The notes below the pieces were generated by a model. The model was not told the DNA's origin. It worked only from the letters and a program-made list of their open reading frames with translations, and ran no database searches. The translations under genes were made by a program, and so were the position numbers. From the NCBI RefSeq assembly GCF_000247815.1, contig NC_021677.1, positions 1,154,021 through 1,218,020 of the forward strand: DNA of 64,000 nt. The letters run 5' to 3'. Source of the stretch: Ficedula albicollis. Taxonomy: Eukaryota; Chordata; Aves; Passeriformes; Muscicapidae. Shown piece by piece: positions 34,278-47,216 of the stretch. Positions within the stretch are counted from its first letter, which is position 1, and every line of letters begins with the position of its first letter.

Positions 34278-37200
34278 TATCCAAAACCTTACCAAAAAAA
34301 AAGACCAGTTATTTCAGATATTTTTCTCAGTATTTCTGCACATTCACCAGATTGACTGGCCAAGCACAATCCCCCTGAGGGACTCAGTTATGCTTGACAA
34401 ATCAGAGATTATATGGTTCTGCTTATACACTCTTGAAGCATGAACTCACTCTCATATTTACATTTTTGGTTACTGGATTTCATTTTTTTATTAGCTTGTC
34501 AAATGTGGAATAATATTAATGTTTATTGAACCTGAAAATACCCCTATAATCAGCACTTTCATTATCCCTAAAAATTACAGCAGAGACTTATATAAAGGGA
34601 ATTGGAACAAATACAAAGAGACTTTTAAAGGAGAACATGTTGTGACTGACTAAATCAGTGAAAAAAACCCAGAAAAGTTACTTCCCTTCAATGTACAGTT
34701 TTGGCCTACTGCTCTACAAGTTCAATAAAAACAAATTAACATCACAATTGCACTTCAAGGAAACGTCTCCAAAGGTTTACATGGATAATGCCAAACATCT
34801 GGCAATGAATTCTGGACAGCCTATGCACACTTCTGGTCCTACTGAAATATTACCATATGGTAAAAAAATACTTTTAATGAAAGGAGCAAGTAACACAGGC
34901 TTCTTATGCTTAAAATATTCTTAATATTCTACCTTTTTGCCAAGAGCCTAAAGCCTGCTCAAACTTAATATATTATATAAGGCACTGAATTGTTGTTGGC
35001 ACGGGGGTCAGAGAATTGTTGATTAAAAAGACTAAACTACTTCCTCTGATGTGCTGTAATATACTAGGTTATAAGTACCTTTTGAGCTGCAGCTCAAAAG
35101 TAAAATTTAAAAAAAAAATTAAATAAAATAAACAGACTTTGACAAATTTCAGCCCTTTTCAGTAGGGAGACTTTAACGAAGCTCAACTTCCCTCCTAATC
35201 TTTCCCCCCAAAAGTCACAGAACAAAGTTCATTTATTGGGAGCCATATTTTCCACAGCTTTCAGGTTTTTCACATCTTTTTCCCCTGTAATGCTGTAATT
35301 TTGGATGTCTGGAGCTGGAGATGGAATTCCAATAACATTCTTGTCACTGCAGGGCTAATACAGATGAAGTATTTTCTCCCTGCTTCTAAAGGATGTTGCT
35401 CGAATAATTTAAGGATTACAGCTGCTGGTTTTAATATAACTCTGCAAAACATATTGACAGCTCCTGACAGTCTCATTCTGGGTTTTGTTTCCATGAATGC
35501 AGGATATCCAACACCAAATTATGCATCATAAAAAATTCATTATGAATTTTTTTTCCCTGATATTACAGATACCTATACACTGACTCTCTAAATGAGTTTT
35601 CCTGGTGCACAATAGCAATATAAGTAATTCTTAGCTGCTTATGGCTCATGAAAAAAAGGAAAATGGAACAGATTCAAGGCCATAAAACCTGTTCCCAGGA
35701 AGGACTAATGCAAGTCATGCATCCTGAGTGGCCTCTCCATCTCCATAATGAATAAACCAAAGAATTCTGAACAAACCAATTTGGCCTTGACAATTTCAAG
35801 TGACAAGTCCAGTCTTTGTGATAATTCAATCATCAGTCATGTTTCACCAGTGCCACTGCCTGAAAATAAGTCCCAGACCAAGCCTTGATTGTCATTGATC
35901 TTTCTCAACCACTATTTACAACATCAGAAGATCAGAAACGTCCTTCAAGTTTCCCCTTTCCATCAGGATTATTCATGTGCCATGAAAAATTTCTATAGCA
36001 GCAAATTTTCTCCAGAAAATGTCCTACATGTCTGGTCTGAATTCTGGAGACTGATCAGTTTGCACAGGATAAAAGGCAAAAAATCCTACAAACCAAGCAT
36101 GGGTTCTTTCAATGGGCATGAGGGTCCAGACCCATCCAAAAAACCCATTTAGCATCAGGCTACATCAAGCTGGACTTAGGAAACATCTGAGAGACACCAA
36201 AATGATATGGAAAACTCACTTGGGGAATTTCTACATAAATTGTTCTTGGCTTGCAGGCTTCCCAAACCAGGAAAAACCTTGAGATGCTTTCAGCAGAGGC
36301 ATCTTGGAGAGCCAGTCCCAGTTTTTCATAGTGTTTAAAAGGAGATAACAATGGCTTTCTGCGTTTTTCACTACAAAACCAGGAAGCCAAAATCCTTGGA
36401 TTTTCAATTAGAATCCCAGTTTTGGGATTTCAGACAGCCAACAGCAACAATAACACTAATAGCTTCAATTCCTTTCCTCTGTTCCAGAGGCCTTGAGAGA
36501 ATATTTATTTAAGAAATAACATATATTTGGTTTCCATAACAACATTTTCTGCATGGCAATTAGTATAAAAACAAATTAATTCTGCCATTCCTAGTGTTCT
36601 CTAGCAGCCAGTTCTGTGCTCAGACAGCATTTTTAATTAGCATTTAAAGAATAAGCTGATTTCTCATATGTCACACATTGGGGGTTTGGGGCTTTTTTAA
36701 TCCTCAGAGTATGGCTTTTCTGGATTTATTTTTTTTTTTTTCCCCCCCATAGAGTTTAGACTTACAAGTTCAATACATCTCCCTTATCTACATCCTGCTG
36801 GGTATTTCAAAATATCTTACCCCACATAACAAGCAACTTGTTACATTTCTTCTATTACTGGTATAGTACCTTAAGGGTCATGTACTTCATTCCAGTGTCA
36901 CATTCAGGAAGATCTGGCACAGCATCCAGGATGTCAAACGCTTCTGACGAGATTCTAAGTTCATTTTTAGGGTATTAAATGCATCACATTTCCTGCAGGT
37001 ACCAGGCAGAATTCCTGGTTCAGATACTTCTTGCTGAAATAGAACTGGGTTAACAGAATGCAGCGTGCAGTTGGTGTTAAAAGAATGATGTGTTCAGAAA
37101 AAATGGAAAAAAAAAAAAAAGAAAGAAGAAAAAGCAAAAAAAAGCAAAATGACTTTTCCTAATCTAGGCTTGTCTCAAAGAGAGACAAAGTGTTTCTTTT

Positions 37201-37836
37201 TTCTACATATGTATAGGCATATCCCATATATAACATCTAAGGCTTGGGGTCTGTTGCTGTGAAAGTTCCATACATAGCAAGGACACCAATTTATACTTTT
37301 AAAAGTCTGCTCCAATTTCCCAGGTATTTCATAAGCACAAAGGGCTCCATCCAACAGCCTCCTGCAATAGGGTCCTGTCTCTTTTCTCTACTGATTTCCA
37401 AATCTTTCCCAGTAAGGGGAAAGATGGATGGTAAAATACATTATTACTGTTATGGTACAGTGATTTTTGTAGAGGAAAGTAAGCAAAGAAGCCATCTCTA
37501 TTTTCAATTTTCCAGTCAAGGAAGACTCACAGAAACTGGTAATGATAGAGAAGCAGTTCCTTAGTTTAGTTTCTTAGAAATACCACATGGCAATGGTTTT
37601 GCAGGTAGTTGTTGCAGAGGTTTACCTTGTTTTGAATTAGTGTCCTGTCTCATATCTTCCAAATAGAACTTTATTTCTGCACTTAAAAACCTGCTCATGT
37701 GCTTCCCAATGAAGTTTTATAGAATATGTTGAGCTACAAGTATGAGGCCTCCCACGAGTGAAGCACTTTAAGATTCTCCCACCTGTGGATTCTGTTCTCA
37801 TTTGTGAAAGTTCTGCCACACGAGAATGGTTTGCAC
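32046..37836. other. Unique AT-rich DNA
   Basis: About 5.8 kb. Simple tracts: A/G-rich at 34208-34275 (two A runs split by GAGGGGGG), a T then C run at 36729-36748, and an A-rich tract at 37106-37148. No recognised mobile element. Overlapping frames on opposite strands (for example 35270-35494 and 35301-35531) show no domain and are taken as chance. Confidence 0.5.
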
Positions 37837-38067
37837 ATGCAGAGGAGGAATAAAAACCACGAAATTCATGGTGAGTGAAGTAAAAACCATCAAAAAACCT
37901 ATGTCAGAGAAAGCTGCTAGATGCAGAGGAGGAATAAAAACCACGAAATTCACGGTGAGTGAAGTAGAAACCTTCAAAAAACCTATGTCAGAGAAAGCTG
38001 CTAAACGAAATTCATGGTGAGTGAAGTAAAAACCATCAAAAAACCTATGTCAGAGAAAGCTGCTAGC
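37837..38067. repeat. 84-bp tandem triplication
   Basis: Unit 1 37837-37920, unit 2 37921-38004, partial unit 3 38005-38067 (lacking the first ~20 bases). Unit 2 differs at ATTCACGG, GTAGAAACC and TTCAAAAAAC. Unit 3 has the unit 1 variants, so it is closer to unit 1 than to its neighbour. Confidence 0.95.
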
Positions 38068-38530
38068 ATCCACTTATGAAGGGGTCAAATGCAGCAAATA
38101 TACATTTAAAAAAACCCCACACTCTCAAGGAGAAATGAGTTTTAATGACTGCCCCTTCGCAAGGTAAGCGTTTACCTTGTCAGTCAGGAATGACACTAAA
38201 TTGCACAAGAATTGCAATTTCACTGGTGAATGATTCCTAAAGGCTGCAGAGACTGAACAGAGTGTAAACCAGAGAACCTCCAAATCTGTTGATTATGCTG
38301 TATTAAACCAGTTAACAACCCAATTCACTGCTGAAAACACCTCAACTCAAGCTAATCCTGAAAAAAAAAAAATTCTCTTTCAAGTGAATATTTCCATGAA
38401 CTTTCCTGGGGTCTTCCCTTGCATTTAATTTTTCTACTGGTTTAGTATCTATTTATAGCCTATTTAATACTTCTAATTTCACTTTTCACCAGTGCTGTGA
38501 TATGCAGTTGCAGTAGCTGAGACAGGAATC
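38068..38530. other. Unique DNA
   Basis: Nothing recognised. Confidence 0.5.
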
Positions 38531-38785
38531 ATATACATACATATTTATCTAGCTATAGATAGATATATATCTATATAGATATATATATCTATATATATCT
38601 ATATAGATATAGATATATATAGATATATGTATCTGTATAGATATAGATATTTATAGAGATATATCTAGATATCTGTACCTATATAGATATATATCTATAG
38701 ATATATAGATATATTGATATATAGATATATAGATATATAGATATATAGATATATAGATATATAGATATAGATATATAGATATAAT
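38531..38785. repeat. Compound AT-rich array (TATAGA / AGATATAT units)
   Basis: The left half mixes TATAGA and TATCTA on the same strand, so it is self-complementary. The right half (about 38694-38780) settles into an 8-base AGATATAT unit. The array is imperfect, unlike the pure arrays elsewhere. Confidence 0.9.
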
Positions 38786-40072
38786 TTTTAAAAATTTATG
38801 TGTATATGTATGTGAGTGTGTGTATACAGACACACTGTTTTTTATGGAAAAATTGCTAAACTGCTGCTGCTGTAAACCAGAAAGTGCAAAAATACAAAGC
38901 AGGTCCCTAAAGTGACCAGTGAATGCCTTTATCTACACAGTGTAGCAATTATAGCAAAAAGACAAAAAAAAGATTATGCAGGAAAAATATTCCTTTTGTA
39001 CTTTAGAAAGTGTAGAAGCATGTGTTCAGCCCCTGCTCCCCAGAGCACGCCTGCCACTTTTGTATCCTATTTCTAGCAATAGTTCAGACTCACCTGTGTA
39101 GAAAAAAAAAAATTGAAGGGAGTGTGTCATACATAAAGCATTCATATTTTTGGAACTTTGGCTTCAGCGTGCACACTGTGTGCAAAGCAGAGCTAACCAA
39201 AGGCGTTTCTTCAGGTGGCAGGTTTCTCAGGGAGACAGAGATGCTAGAGATGCTGTCCAATTTGCACAGACCAGGCTAAAAGCTCTATCACTACACACCT
39301 GAGTCACCTCAAAGAGAGGGGATTAGCCAAAGGAGGGAGAACAACCTCAGGGTAAAACCTCTTCTCTGTGGTACAGCTCTTGACACAAAGGACAGGTTTC
39401 CAAAATTTGTCTTTGTAAAATATAATGCCACTGTACATAATAGAAACAATATTGTACGTGGATGAGGGTTATTTTCAGTCAAAATCATTGTATGATTTCC
39501 TGGAATGCTAAAAAGAAGGCAGATTTCACAGAACTCAGCTTTCCTCTTTGCTTTTTCCTTTTAGAACAGCTGTTCACCACATAACCCTAGGAGCTACTCA
39601 CACTTTGAAGGCAAACAAAGATAAATCCACTCTTCAGTGCTTCTGCAAAGCAGCTGAATGAGCCCTTCATCTCACAATCCCTTAGGCATAATTGGCTCCA
39701 TGCATGCAGGTGGGTGAAGCATTACCTGGTAGTTGCCCTACACAGTGTTCAGACCAAGCATTTATTGCACATATTCAAATCAGGAATGGAAATCCAAACA
39801 GAGGGTTTATGATTTTGCTGGCAAGCACGTGATACAAATAGATCCTTCATGATCCAGGTCTGGACAAAATTCATGAATTAATTTTTTTGTGTTTTGCTGC
39901 TCTTAATTGCAGACAGGGCCACAACACTTCAGTGGGAAGCAGTACATTTTTTCCTGCTGCCTCCTTCTCTTCCAAAGCAGTTTGTGCAACACCAAAAGAG
40001 CAGAGGGAAGAGAGCAGATGGTGAAAGATGCACCCTTTTGTAGAGCAGCCCAAAGTCTCCATTGAAACACTC
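38786..40072. other. Unique DNA
   Basis: No recognised element. It includes a plus-strand 85-codon frame at 39022-39279 without a recognisable domain. Confidence 0.5.
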
Positions 40073-40289
40073 CAGAGAAGACCAGATGCTTCAGCAGCTC
40101 TGTCAGACGGGTTGAAATCGTCCAAGGATCCCAACACAAAAGGTTTCTGATGTACCTGCAGCTCAACAACGCTGGCAGATACAGAGAAGACCAGATGCTT
40201 CAGCAGCTCTGTCAGACGGGTTGAAATCGTCCAAGGATCCCAACACAAAAGGTTTCTGATGTACCTGCAGCTCAACAAGGCTGGCAGTT
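40073..40289. repeat. 109-bp tandem duplication
   Basis: Units 40073-40181 and 40182-40289 are nearly identical; I see one substitution, CAACAACGC/CAACAAGGC. The minus-strand 135-codon frame (39871-40278) spans both copies; the peptide of each copy is in a different frame, so it is unlikely to encode a repeat protein. Confidence 0.96.
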
Positions 40290-40870
40290 GTTTAATGTCT
40301 TTTAATCCTGGGCTAAGGATTCTCCATCCTTTACACTCTGTTAATAATGCTGCTTAACTGAATCCAACTAAAATTCCTTGCAGTGCCTATAAATACAGTT
40401 ACTTAGTGCAAGATGCAAGAGAAAATTCTTATTTTAGAAGAATGCATACGTATTTTGATATCTTAAACACGTTTAAGATGATGTGCAGTCCTTCCCAGAC
40501 AGAACTTTTCCAGATTTCTCTGCAATTCTTTTCAGTCTCAGAGTTTCAAGCACTACTGTTCATATAGGAAAATTTAGAGCATTTCCATTCAAATAAAGCT
40601 CAGCATTAACATATGCAGCCCTCAGCCTGAAAATGAGGTTGCCAGGGGATTACAGTGTGCTATTCCAAGAGAAAAATAAAATAGTAATTCTACATCTTAA
40701 AAGTTTCTAACTAGAATCAGCTGCAACCATAAAGATCTAGCCACAAAAATGTCTTTTCTTAATGAGAAAGTGAGAATTTTTCTTATGTTTTGACAGCAGG
40801 TACTCCAGATCAGAGGCATTACTTTTAAAAGACAAAAGGCATAGTTCTTCAATAAACTAAATGAAGTATA
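40290..40870. other. Unique AT-rich DNA
   Basis: Nothing recognised. Confidence 0.5.
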
Positions 40871-41631
40871 AAATCTAAATCTAAATCTAAATCTAAATCT
40901 AAATCTAAATCTAAATCTAAATCTAAATCTAAATCTAAATCTAAATCTAAATCTAAATCTAAATCTAAATCTAAATCTAAATCTAAATCTAAATCTAAAT
41001 CTAAATCTAAATCTAAATCTAAATCTAAATCTAAATCTAAATCTAAATCTAAATCTAAATCTAAATCTAAATCTAAATCTAAATCTAAATCTAAATCTAA
41101 ATCTAAATCTAAATCTAAATCTAAATCTAAATCTAAATCTAAATCTAAATCTAAATCTAAATCTAAATCTAAATCTAAATCTAAATCTAAATCTAAATCT
41201 AAATCTAAATCTAAATCTAAATCTAAATCTAAATCTAAATCTAAATCTAAATCTAAATCTAAATCTAAATCTAAATCTAAATCTAAATCTAAATCTAAAT
41301 CTAAATCTAAATCTAAATCTAAATCTAAATCTAAATCTAAATCTAAATCTAAATCTAAATCTAAATCTAAATCTAAATCTAAATCTAAATCTAAATCTAA
41401 ATCTAAATCTAAATCTAAATCTAAATCTAAATCTAAATCTAAATCTAAATCTAAATCTAAATCTAAATCTAAATCTAAATCTAAATCTAAATCTAAATCT
41501 AAATCTAAATCTAAATCTAAATCTAAATCTAAATCTAAATCTAAATCTAAATCTAAATCTAAATCTAAATCTAAATCTAAATCTAAATCTAAATCTAAAT
41601 CTAAATCTAAATCTAAATCTAAATCTAAATC
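40871..41631. repeat. (AAATCT)n hexamer array, ~127 copies
   Basis: A pure AAATCT array with no phase change over about 761 bases. It ends with degenerate AAATAT/ATAAAT units to about 41670. On the minus strand the unit reads TTAGAT, two substitutions from the vertebrate telomere unit TTAGGG. The 282-codon Asp-Leu frame on the minus strand is an artefact of the 6-base unit. Confidence 0.98.
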
Positions 41632-41670
41632 AAAATATAAATATAAATATAAATACAAATATAAATATCT

Positions 41671-42015
41671 ATAAAATTCTGTTGACAAGTTACCCATGGG
41701 ATATTTATTTTGATACTGGGTGCCCCAGTGCCATTCTCAGTCACCTGGCCACAGCCATAGGTGGATCAGATTTAAAGTTGAATCTCCTGCCCACTCACTC
41801 CTGCTACATTTCTGCTCATTTTATTTTCTGTTCTTGGAATGGGATGTGCACCAGACCTCCAGAACCACAAAGAATCCCAAAGGAGCAATTTCTGTGAATG
41901 AATGCTTCTTCCACAAGAGCACTGCATCCATTCATCACTGAAAAGCTGAAACTTAGAATACATAAGAAAAATAAAATCTCCTCCATCCCTCCACTGGATT
42001 ACCACCATTCTTAGG
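41671..42015. other. Unique DNA
   Basis: Three overlapping frames of 71-99 codons on both strands lie here without any recognisable domain. Confidence 0.5.

Positions 42016-42060
<45 letters not shown>
42016..42060. repeat. Poly-A run of 45 bases
   Basis: A pure A run between TTAGG and GGCTGG. There is no retrogene or SINE body and no upstream polyadenylation signal that would make it a retroposon tail. Confidence 0.95.
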
Positions 42061-42063
<3 letters not shown>

Positions 42064-45000
42064 TGGAACAAAAAAGATTGAAAACAACTGCCATCTGATG
42101 AAATGGAAGGATTATTGTATTTAGAGTAATGAGAATTTTTTTCTTTTTTTTAAATTAGTCTCTTAGCATAGGACATGACCATTTTCCTCTGGGAGTCATT
42201 CTTAAAGCATCCAAGAAAGAAGAACATACCAAAAGAGAGGGCAAAACCTCAGTCAATACTAAATAAATTCATTTTTTAGCTGATATTCCTTCAGTTTAAT
42301 TACAGAATGATTCATGTTTAACTATCCTTCTAGGTGACAAATGGAGAGTTCCTATAATTTTATTCTGTGTATATAAATAACATATGTGAATATTTAACAC
42401 TCTTACAAATATTTTTTTTTTTATTCAATATAATTCTGCTGATAATGCACATAGTCCCAGAGTGAGAACAATGTTTGTTTGGATTCCTGAGACAAAGGAA
42501 ATATGTTACTGCTGTGTAATATGTTTTGCTTTTTAGATTAGAAATGCAAATCAGATTATTTTAGATAATACTATGAAACCGAGGAAAACTTCTATTATTG
42601 TATTAAAAGCTGGAATGAAATAATCTTAAAGAATCACTTGAAACTATTTGATATGAAGAAACTGGATTTACTGGATTTCTGTTTGCAGCCCTTTTTTTTC
42701 CAAAGTCTATGGACTATTTAAAGAAGGGATCCACAAAAAAACCGTGTAGCATAAGGACAAAATATTTGGGTTTATTTGCATTAAGATCTGGCAAAGGAAG
42801 AAAGACTTTAACACTATTGCCTTCCCTCAGATGAAACAACACTTTTTCACAAAAGGGCTTAAGAAATTACACCAAAATGTGATGCTTTCCTACTATGAAA
42901 TTGGAAAGCCACCAAAATAAAATTACTATAAAGTTCCAACCCAATGGTCTAGGCAGCAGCAGTCTGAGGGGAACATGACATGATGCAGAGAATGGGGAGG
43001 AGAAATGCTCCCTGTATTTGTGATTGAGTAGAATTTGTCTGCCTGTGATATTTAAACTTTTGCACTTGCAGCTGTTACAAGCAAGTTAATTTACTCCCTC
43101 AATTTACACTAATCAAAGGCACACGCCTTCTACTGTTTAGACACAAAAGTGAAATGTATCATTCAGGAGGTTTAAAGTAAAAAGGTTTAAAGCTGAGCCT
43201 AGAGCTGCATTGCTGTCTCAGAAGTACAACCATTCTGTTTGCAGGGGGATAGGAAATGTGCCAGATGGGTTGGTTGGTATTTACTGCACATTCTTCCACT
43301 TCTCTCTCCCCAGACAGCCCCATGTTCTCTGCACCCAACACAACATTTGACTGGGTCCACAGGAAATATGAATGTGTACCAGGCCATATATGTTTCCTGG
43401 CAGAGTCAAGATTAATCAGTTGCATTTTTAGAAGCAGTACTACTCATTTGGGCTTTTTGGCTTTCATTTCTAATGAGGTGATGTCCTATCTTTGTACCTT
43501 CATTTCCATGCTGTGAATTAATCCTAGATTGTTATCTATACAAATGCTCTATATTTTTCTGGTTTAGATACAATTTCAATGCTCATTATTACATTCCATT
43601 ATCAAGAAATCACTTCTGCCTCACAGCTGAATTCTACCTAGAAAAGTGAGCAAGAGCTCTGTTGAAGACAACTGCAGAAGTCCAGGTGTTTCATGGCAAT
43701 AAACAGTATGAATTGTGCTGATCTGTTCATAAGCCAAAACAGAATGAGAGGTTGAGCATCTTAATAACCTGCTAATCAGCCTTGGTAATGATATTTCTTC
43801 AAGGTGGTAGTGGCTACCATGTGCCACCATTTCTGTGGCTGTCCCAGGGACTGACCCCAAATCCAGTGAACCCAGGAGCTCTTCCCAGCAGTTTTTGTTA
43901 AAATAGGCACCGCAGCCACAGAAAGTCATTTTATCCTGCAGTTAGTGAATCTCCTTTGGAAAACTAGGAAAATTAAAACCAGGCACTGCAGATAAATAAA
44001 AAGAAAGCACATTCCTTTTTCACAGCTGGATGCCTAATACAAACTGAAAGGAAAGTCTGAAAACAAATCAAATGAGAAAGATTTTTTAAGGATTATAATT
44101 TTTTTTTTTGCCTAGATGGTTATTCAAATCAGGTTCCTTTGCCTAATGATTACATTTTTATTTCCATACTTTCCCATGCACATATGATGCGTAGAAAACC
44201 TACCATGACAAATTATTGCCTGAAGTTTCAAAGTATTTGTCAGAAAAGATGACTGTCAAACTCAATGCACTAGTTTGCTCCTGCTCTATTCTCTTGCACA
44301 ACTGAGATAAAACCTGCTCAGTGCACCTTTTCAAGAAGTAAGCACACTACTCATCAACTCACCTACAGCTGACACATTTTGGAGGGTTTCCAGATGATAA
44401 AGGAAATAATGTCCTAATAAGGGGGTGTTTTATTAGATCCATTTCTGGCTGTACAAGATTTTCAGCAGCCAGAAAGTGCACAGTGCCTGTAATACACCTG
44501 AAGGAGGAAGTGATGGTGTGAGCACAGGTGTGCTGCCACAGGGATGGAGAGAAACACAAACCCCAGGCTGGGTGGTTCACACCATGACATAATTAAATGG
44601 CCTGGAGCAACCACCTAGTTGTAACATCTTATGATTCTGTCACTGAATCATGGATAACCATTTGCTATCTTCCTGCCAGCTATGTCTGTGTTTAATGACA
44701 CATCAGGAAAGGGCAGCTTCTACACAACCCAGACTTCACTCATATCTACTTCTTTACCCAGCAGCTCAGAAAGCAAGACAGGAAAATGTGGTTTAATAAG
44801 AAAAACCTGATGCAGAATGATAGAAATATCTATCTGCGTTGAGCACTGAATTTTATTTTATGTCCCTCATACAGCCATACTCAATTCCCTTTTTTGCAGA
44901 GAACCTCCATCAGTATAAGGGATTTGGAAATACCTGCTTGAAAGTCTTCTTATAAATGTTATTTAACAGCACTTGAATTGTTGGTAACTTAGTATTCATG

Positions 45001-47136
45001 AGTCATAAAATAGAGACTTGGTTGCTGTCAGTTCCAGTTAATCTGCTGGGAAAAAAGAAAAAAGTTCATATAAGGAGGAAAAAACCTCAGGAAAAACATT
45101 AAGAAAAATACTGATTTCTGAAACTGAGTATTGCATCTTGTATTACAATTATCTTATCACATTTTATCACATTATCTTATGGATGGAAATATTATCTGAC
45201 TTTATCAACCGATAATTACTGAAGACTGATCATTTGTGAAACATTCCTCTTGAGTAATCTTTATTATCATTAAATGTACTTTTATTATTTCTACTGACTT
45301 CTCTCAAAAGTATTTGCAAAGAGATCAAAGAATGATCTGGTAGTGGAAGCAAAATGGCTACAGACAATATTTGGACTCCTCCTTACTGTTTTAGGAAAGA
45401 TGGATGAGAAAACTCAATGCACGCAGTGTGAACAGAAAAAAACATTGTCCATCTAACATAACTGGTCCAAAAATAACAGAAACAAAAACCTAAAGATGAG
45501 ATTAAGTAGTTATTTGTGTATTACTATCATAGTGATGTGGCATCAGAGAGATTTAGGCATTAGAAATATTCCTTTTCTGTGTACTGACTACCTTTGTCAA
45601 CATTGTCAAAGGCAGAGGAGGATTTCATTCTGATTTTTCTTTTAGCATAGAATAAACACATGTACATAAAACAAATGTGGGAAGAGAAGAATGGAAATAT
45701 TTCACTTTACATTCATGAATTCTTTCTTCTTAAAGATCTGCAAGTAGCATAAATTAATATAATTTAGTGTTCATTAGCACAGGGTAATAGGATGTGTGGC
45801 ACACAAATTATGATCGAAAAAGTAAATGAGCATTGAGAGGTTAGGCATCTGCATGTCAGAAAGATTTATGCCTGGCATCTTGCATTCTAAGGTTTCACAG
45901 ATAACACCAATGCTCTGTGGGCTGATATTGCAGAATAGAGGGGTGAAGCACTCTAAGTCATTTGGTTTTCACTCTTCCTCAGTAGCTCAGTCCCTGTAGT
46001 GATGTCTAAATGGAAGCCACTACAGCACCAGATCCTGGAAGCCGCATTCCAAGACCATGACAAGACAAGACAAGTTATGTGTCAAAACTCCTCCTTTCCC
46101 TCATTTCTGTGGTCCATGAAAGAAAGAAATCTAAGCTACAGAACAGAAAGACTGCAATGATTGGAGAACTAGGCAAACCACATGGTTTGGAGGCTGCAAA
46201 AGGCACAAACAACAGCCTTGGAAGCACCACTTAAATATTATCCACACACTTCACCTGTGTCCCCTTTTCTAGAGCTGAATTTCTTGTTTTGTAAACATCC
46301 CACTAAAGTTCATATTCTCCTAAGATAAGAGACTGAATAGAAATTAAATGTCTGTGTCTATAGAGGAAAAAGTTGAAATCACAAAGTGCTGGATCTCAGA
46401 TGTTAATTTTCATCAGGCAATCTTTTGACAGAAATACTTCTGGTTTAAGATCATCATTCAAATGACAGGTCTACTACAAACAGCAAAAGAAGTTTTATGA
46501 AATAATATTGCTTGATATTGAAAAGAAAAAAAGTGATCACCTCTAAAGTTGGCATCAGGATCACGTATGGTTTTGATGTCAACGTGAAAATTTCATGGGG
46601 ACACCATCCAGGCAGAGGCAAATATCAGATGGTCACTTTTATAATCTGTTATGAACCAGAGCAGAGGCTTTGGTAAGAAATTAATTTGGTTAAAGATTCA
46701 GGGGTAAGAGAAGTTCTGCTGCTGCCTAAGTCTCCTGGCCTTGATGCTATGTGACAAGTGCTGTCCTAAAGTGCAGTCCAGTACTGAGGTAGCCTAAATT
46801 CATTCCTTCTCTTTCTTTCTGAAAGGACAGAAAACATGACATTTCAAATATTGTGGGTAATAATTGATGCAATTTAGCATCCCTTTGTACACATTGAACC
46901 TTTTTCTATCAAAAGCTCATTTTTTAAAAATTTGTCCCCAATAAATTTTTTCTCTTACCTCAATAACGGGTTCTTCTTTCAATAATAGGTTCAAAATGCA
47001 GATGAAAATACCAAAATATGTTTTAAAATGATAATATTATCCAGGTTTCAAAGTATAATTCAAGAACTCATTGCCTCGTTAGAAATTTTAAATTGCATGT
47101 GAATTTTTCACTCTTTACTGAAGAACTTAACATACA
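42061..47136. other. Unique AT-rich DNA
   Basis: About 5 kb without recognised genes. A CTTATGATTCTGTC string near 44628-44641 resembles a CR1 tail weakly. The minus-strand 102-codon frame at 43621-43929 has no recognisable domain. Confidence 0.45.
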
Positions 47137-47216
47137 ACTTTGAAATACATTCCATAGACCCATTACAACTATTAAACCTTTGAAATACATTCCAAAGACC
47201 TATTCCAACTACTAAA
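47137..47216. repeat. 40-bp imperfect tandem duplication
   Basis: CTTTGAAATACATTCCA recurs at an offset of 40 (47139 and 47179), with the following AAAGACCTATTCCAACTACT and ATAGACCCATTACAACTATT clearly related. It is more diverged than the other local duplications. Confidence 0.85.

Noticed and set aside
40849..41697. 282-codon Asp-Leu repeat frame
   Set aside because: Artefact of the hexamer AAATCT array; no flanking coding sequence.
42016..42060. Poly-A run as the tail of a processed pseudogene or SINE
   Set aside because: No recognisable gene body or polyadenylation signal precedes it and no target-site duplication is visible.
44560..44645. CR1 3' tail on the plus strand (TTATGATTCTGTC)
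   Set aside because: Only about a dozen bases match; upstream sequence is not clearly CR1.
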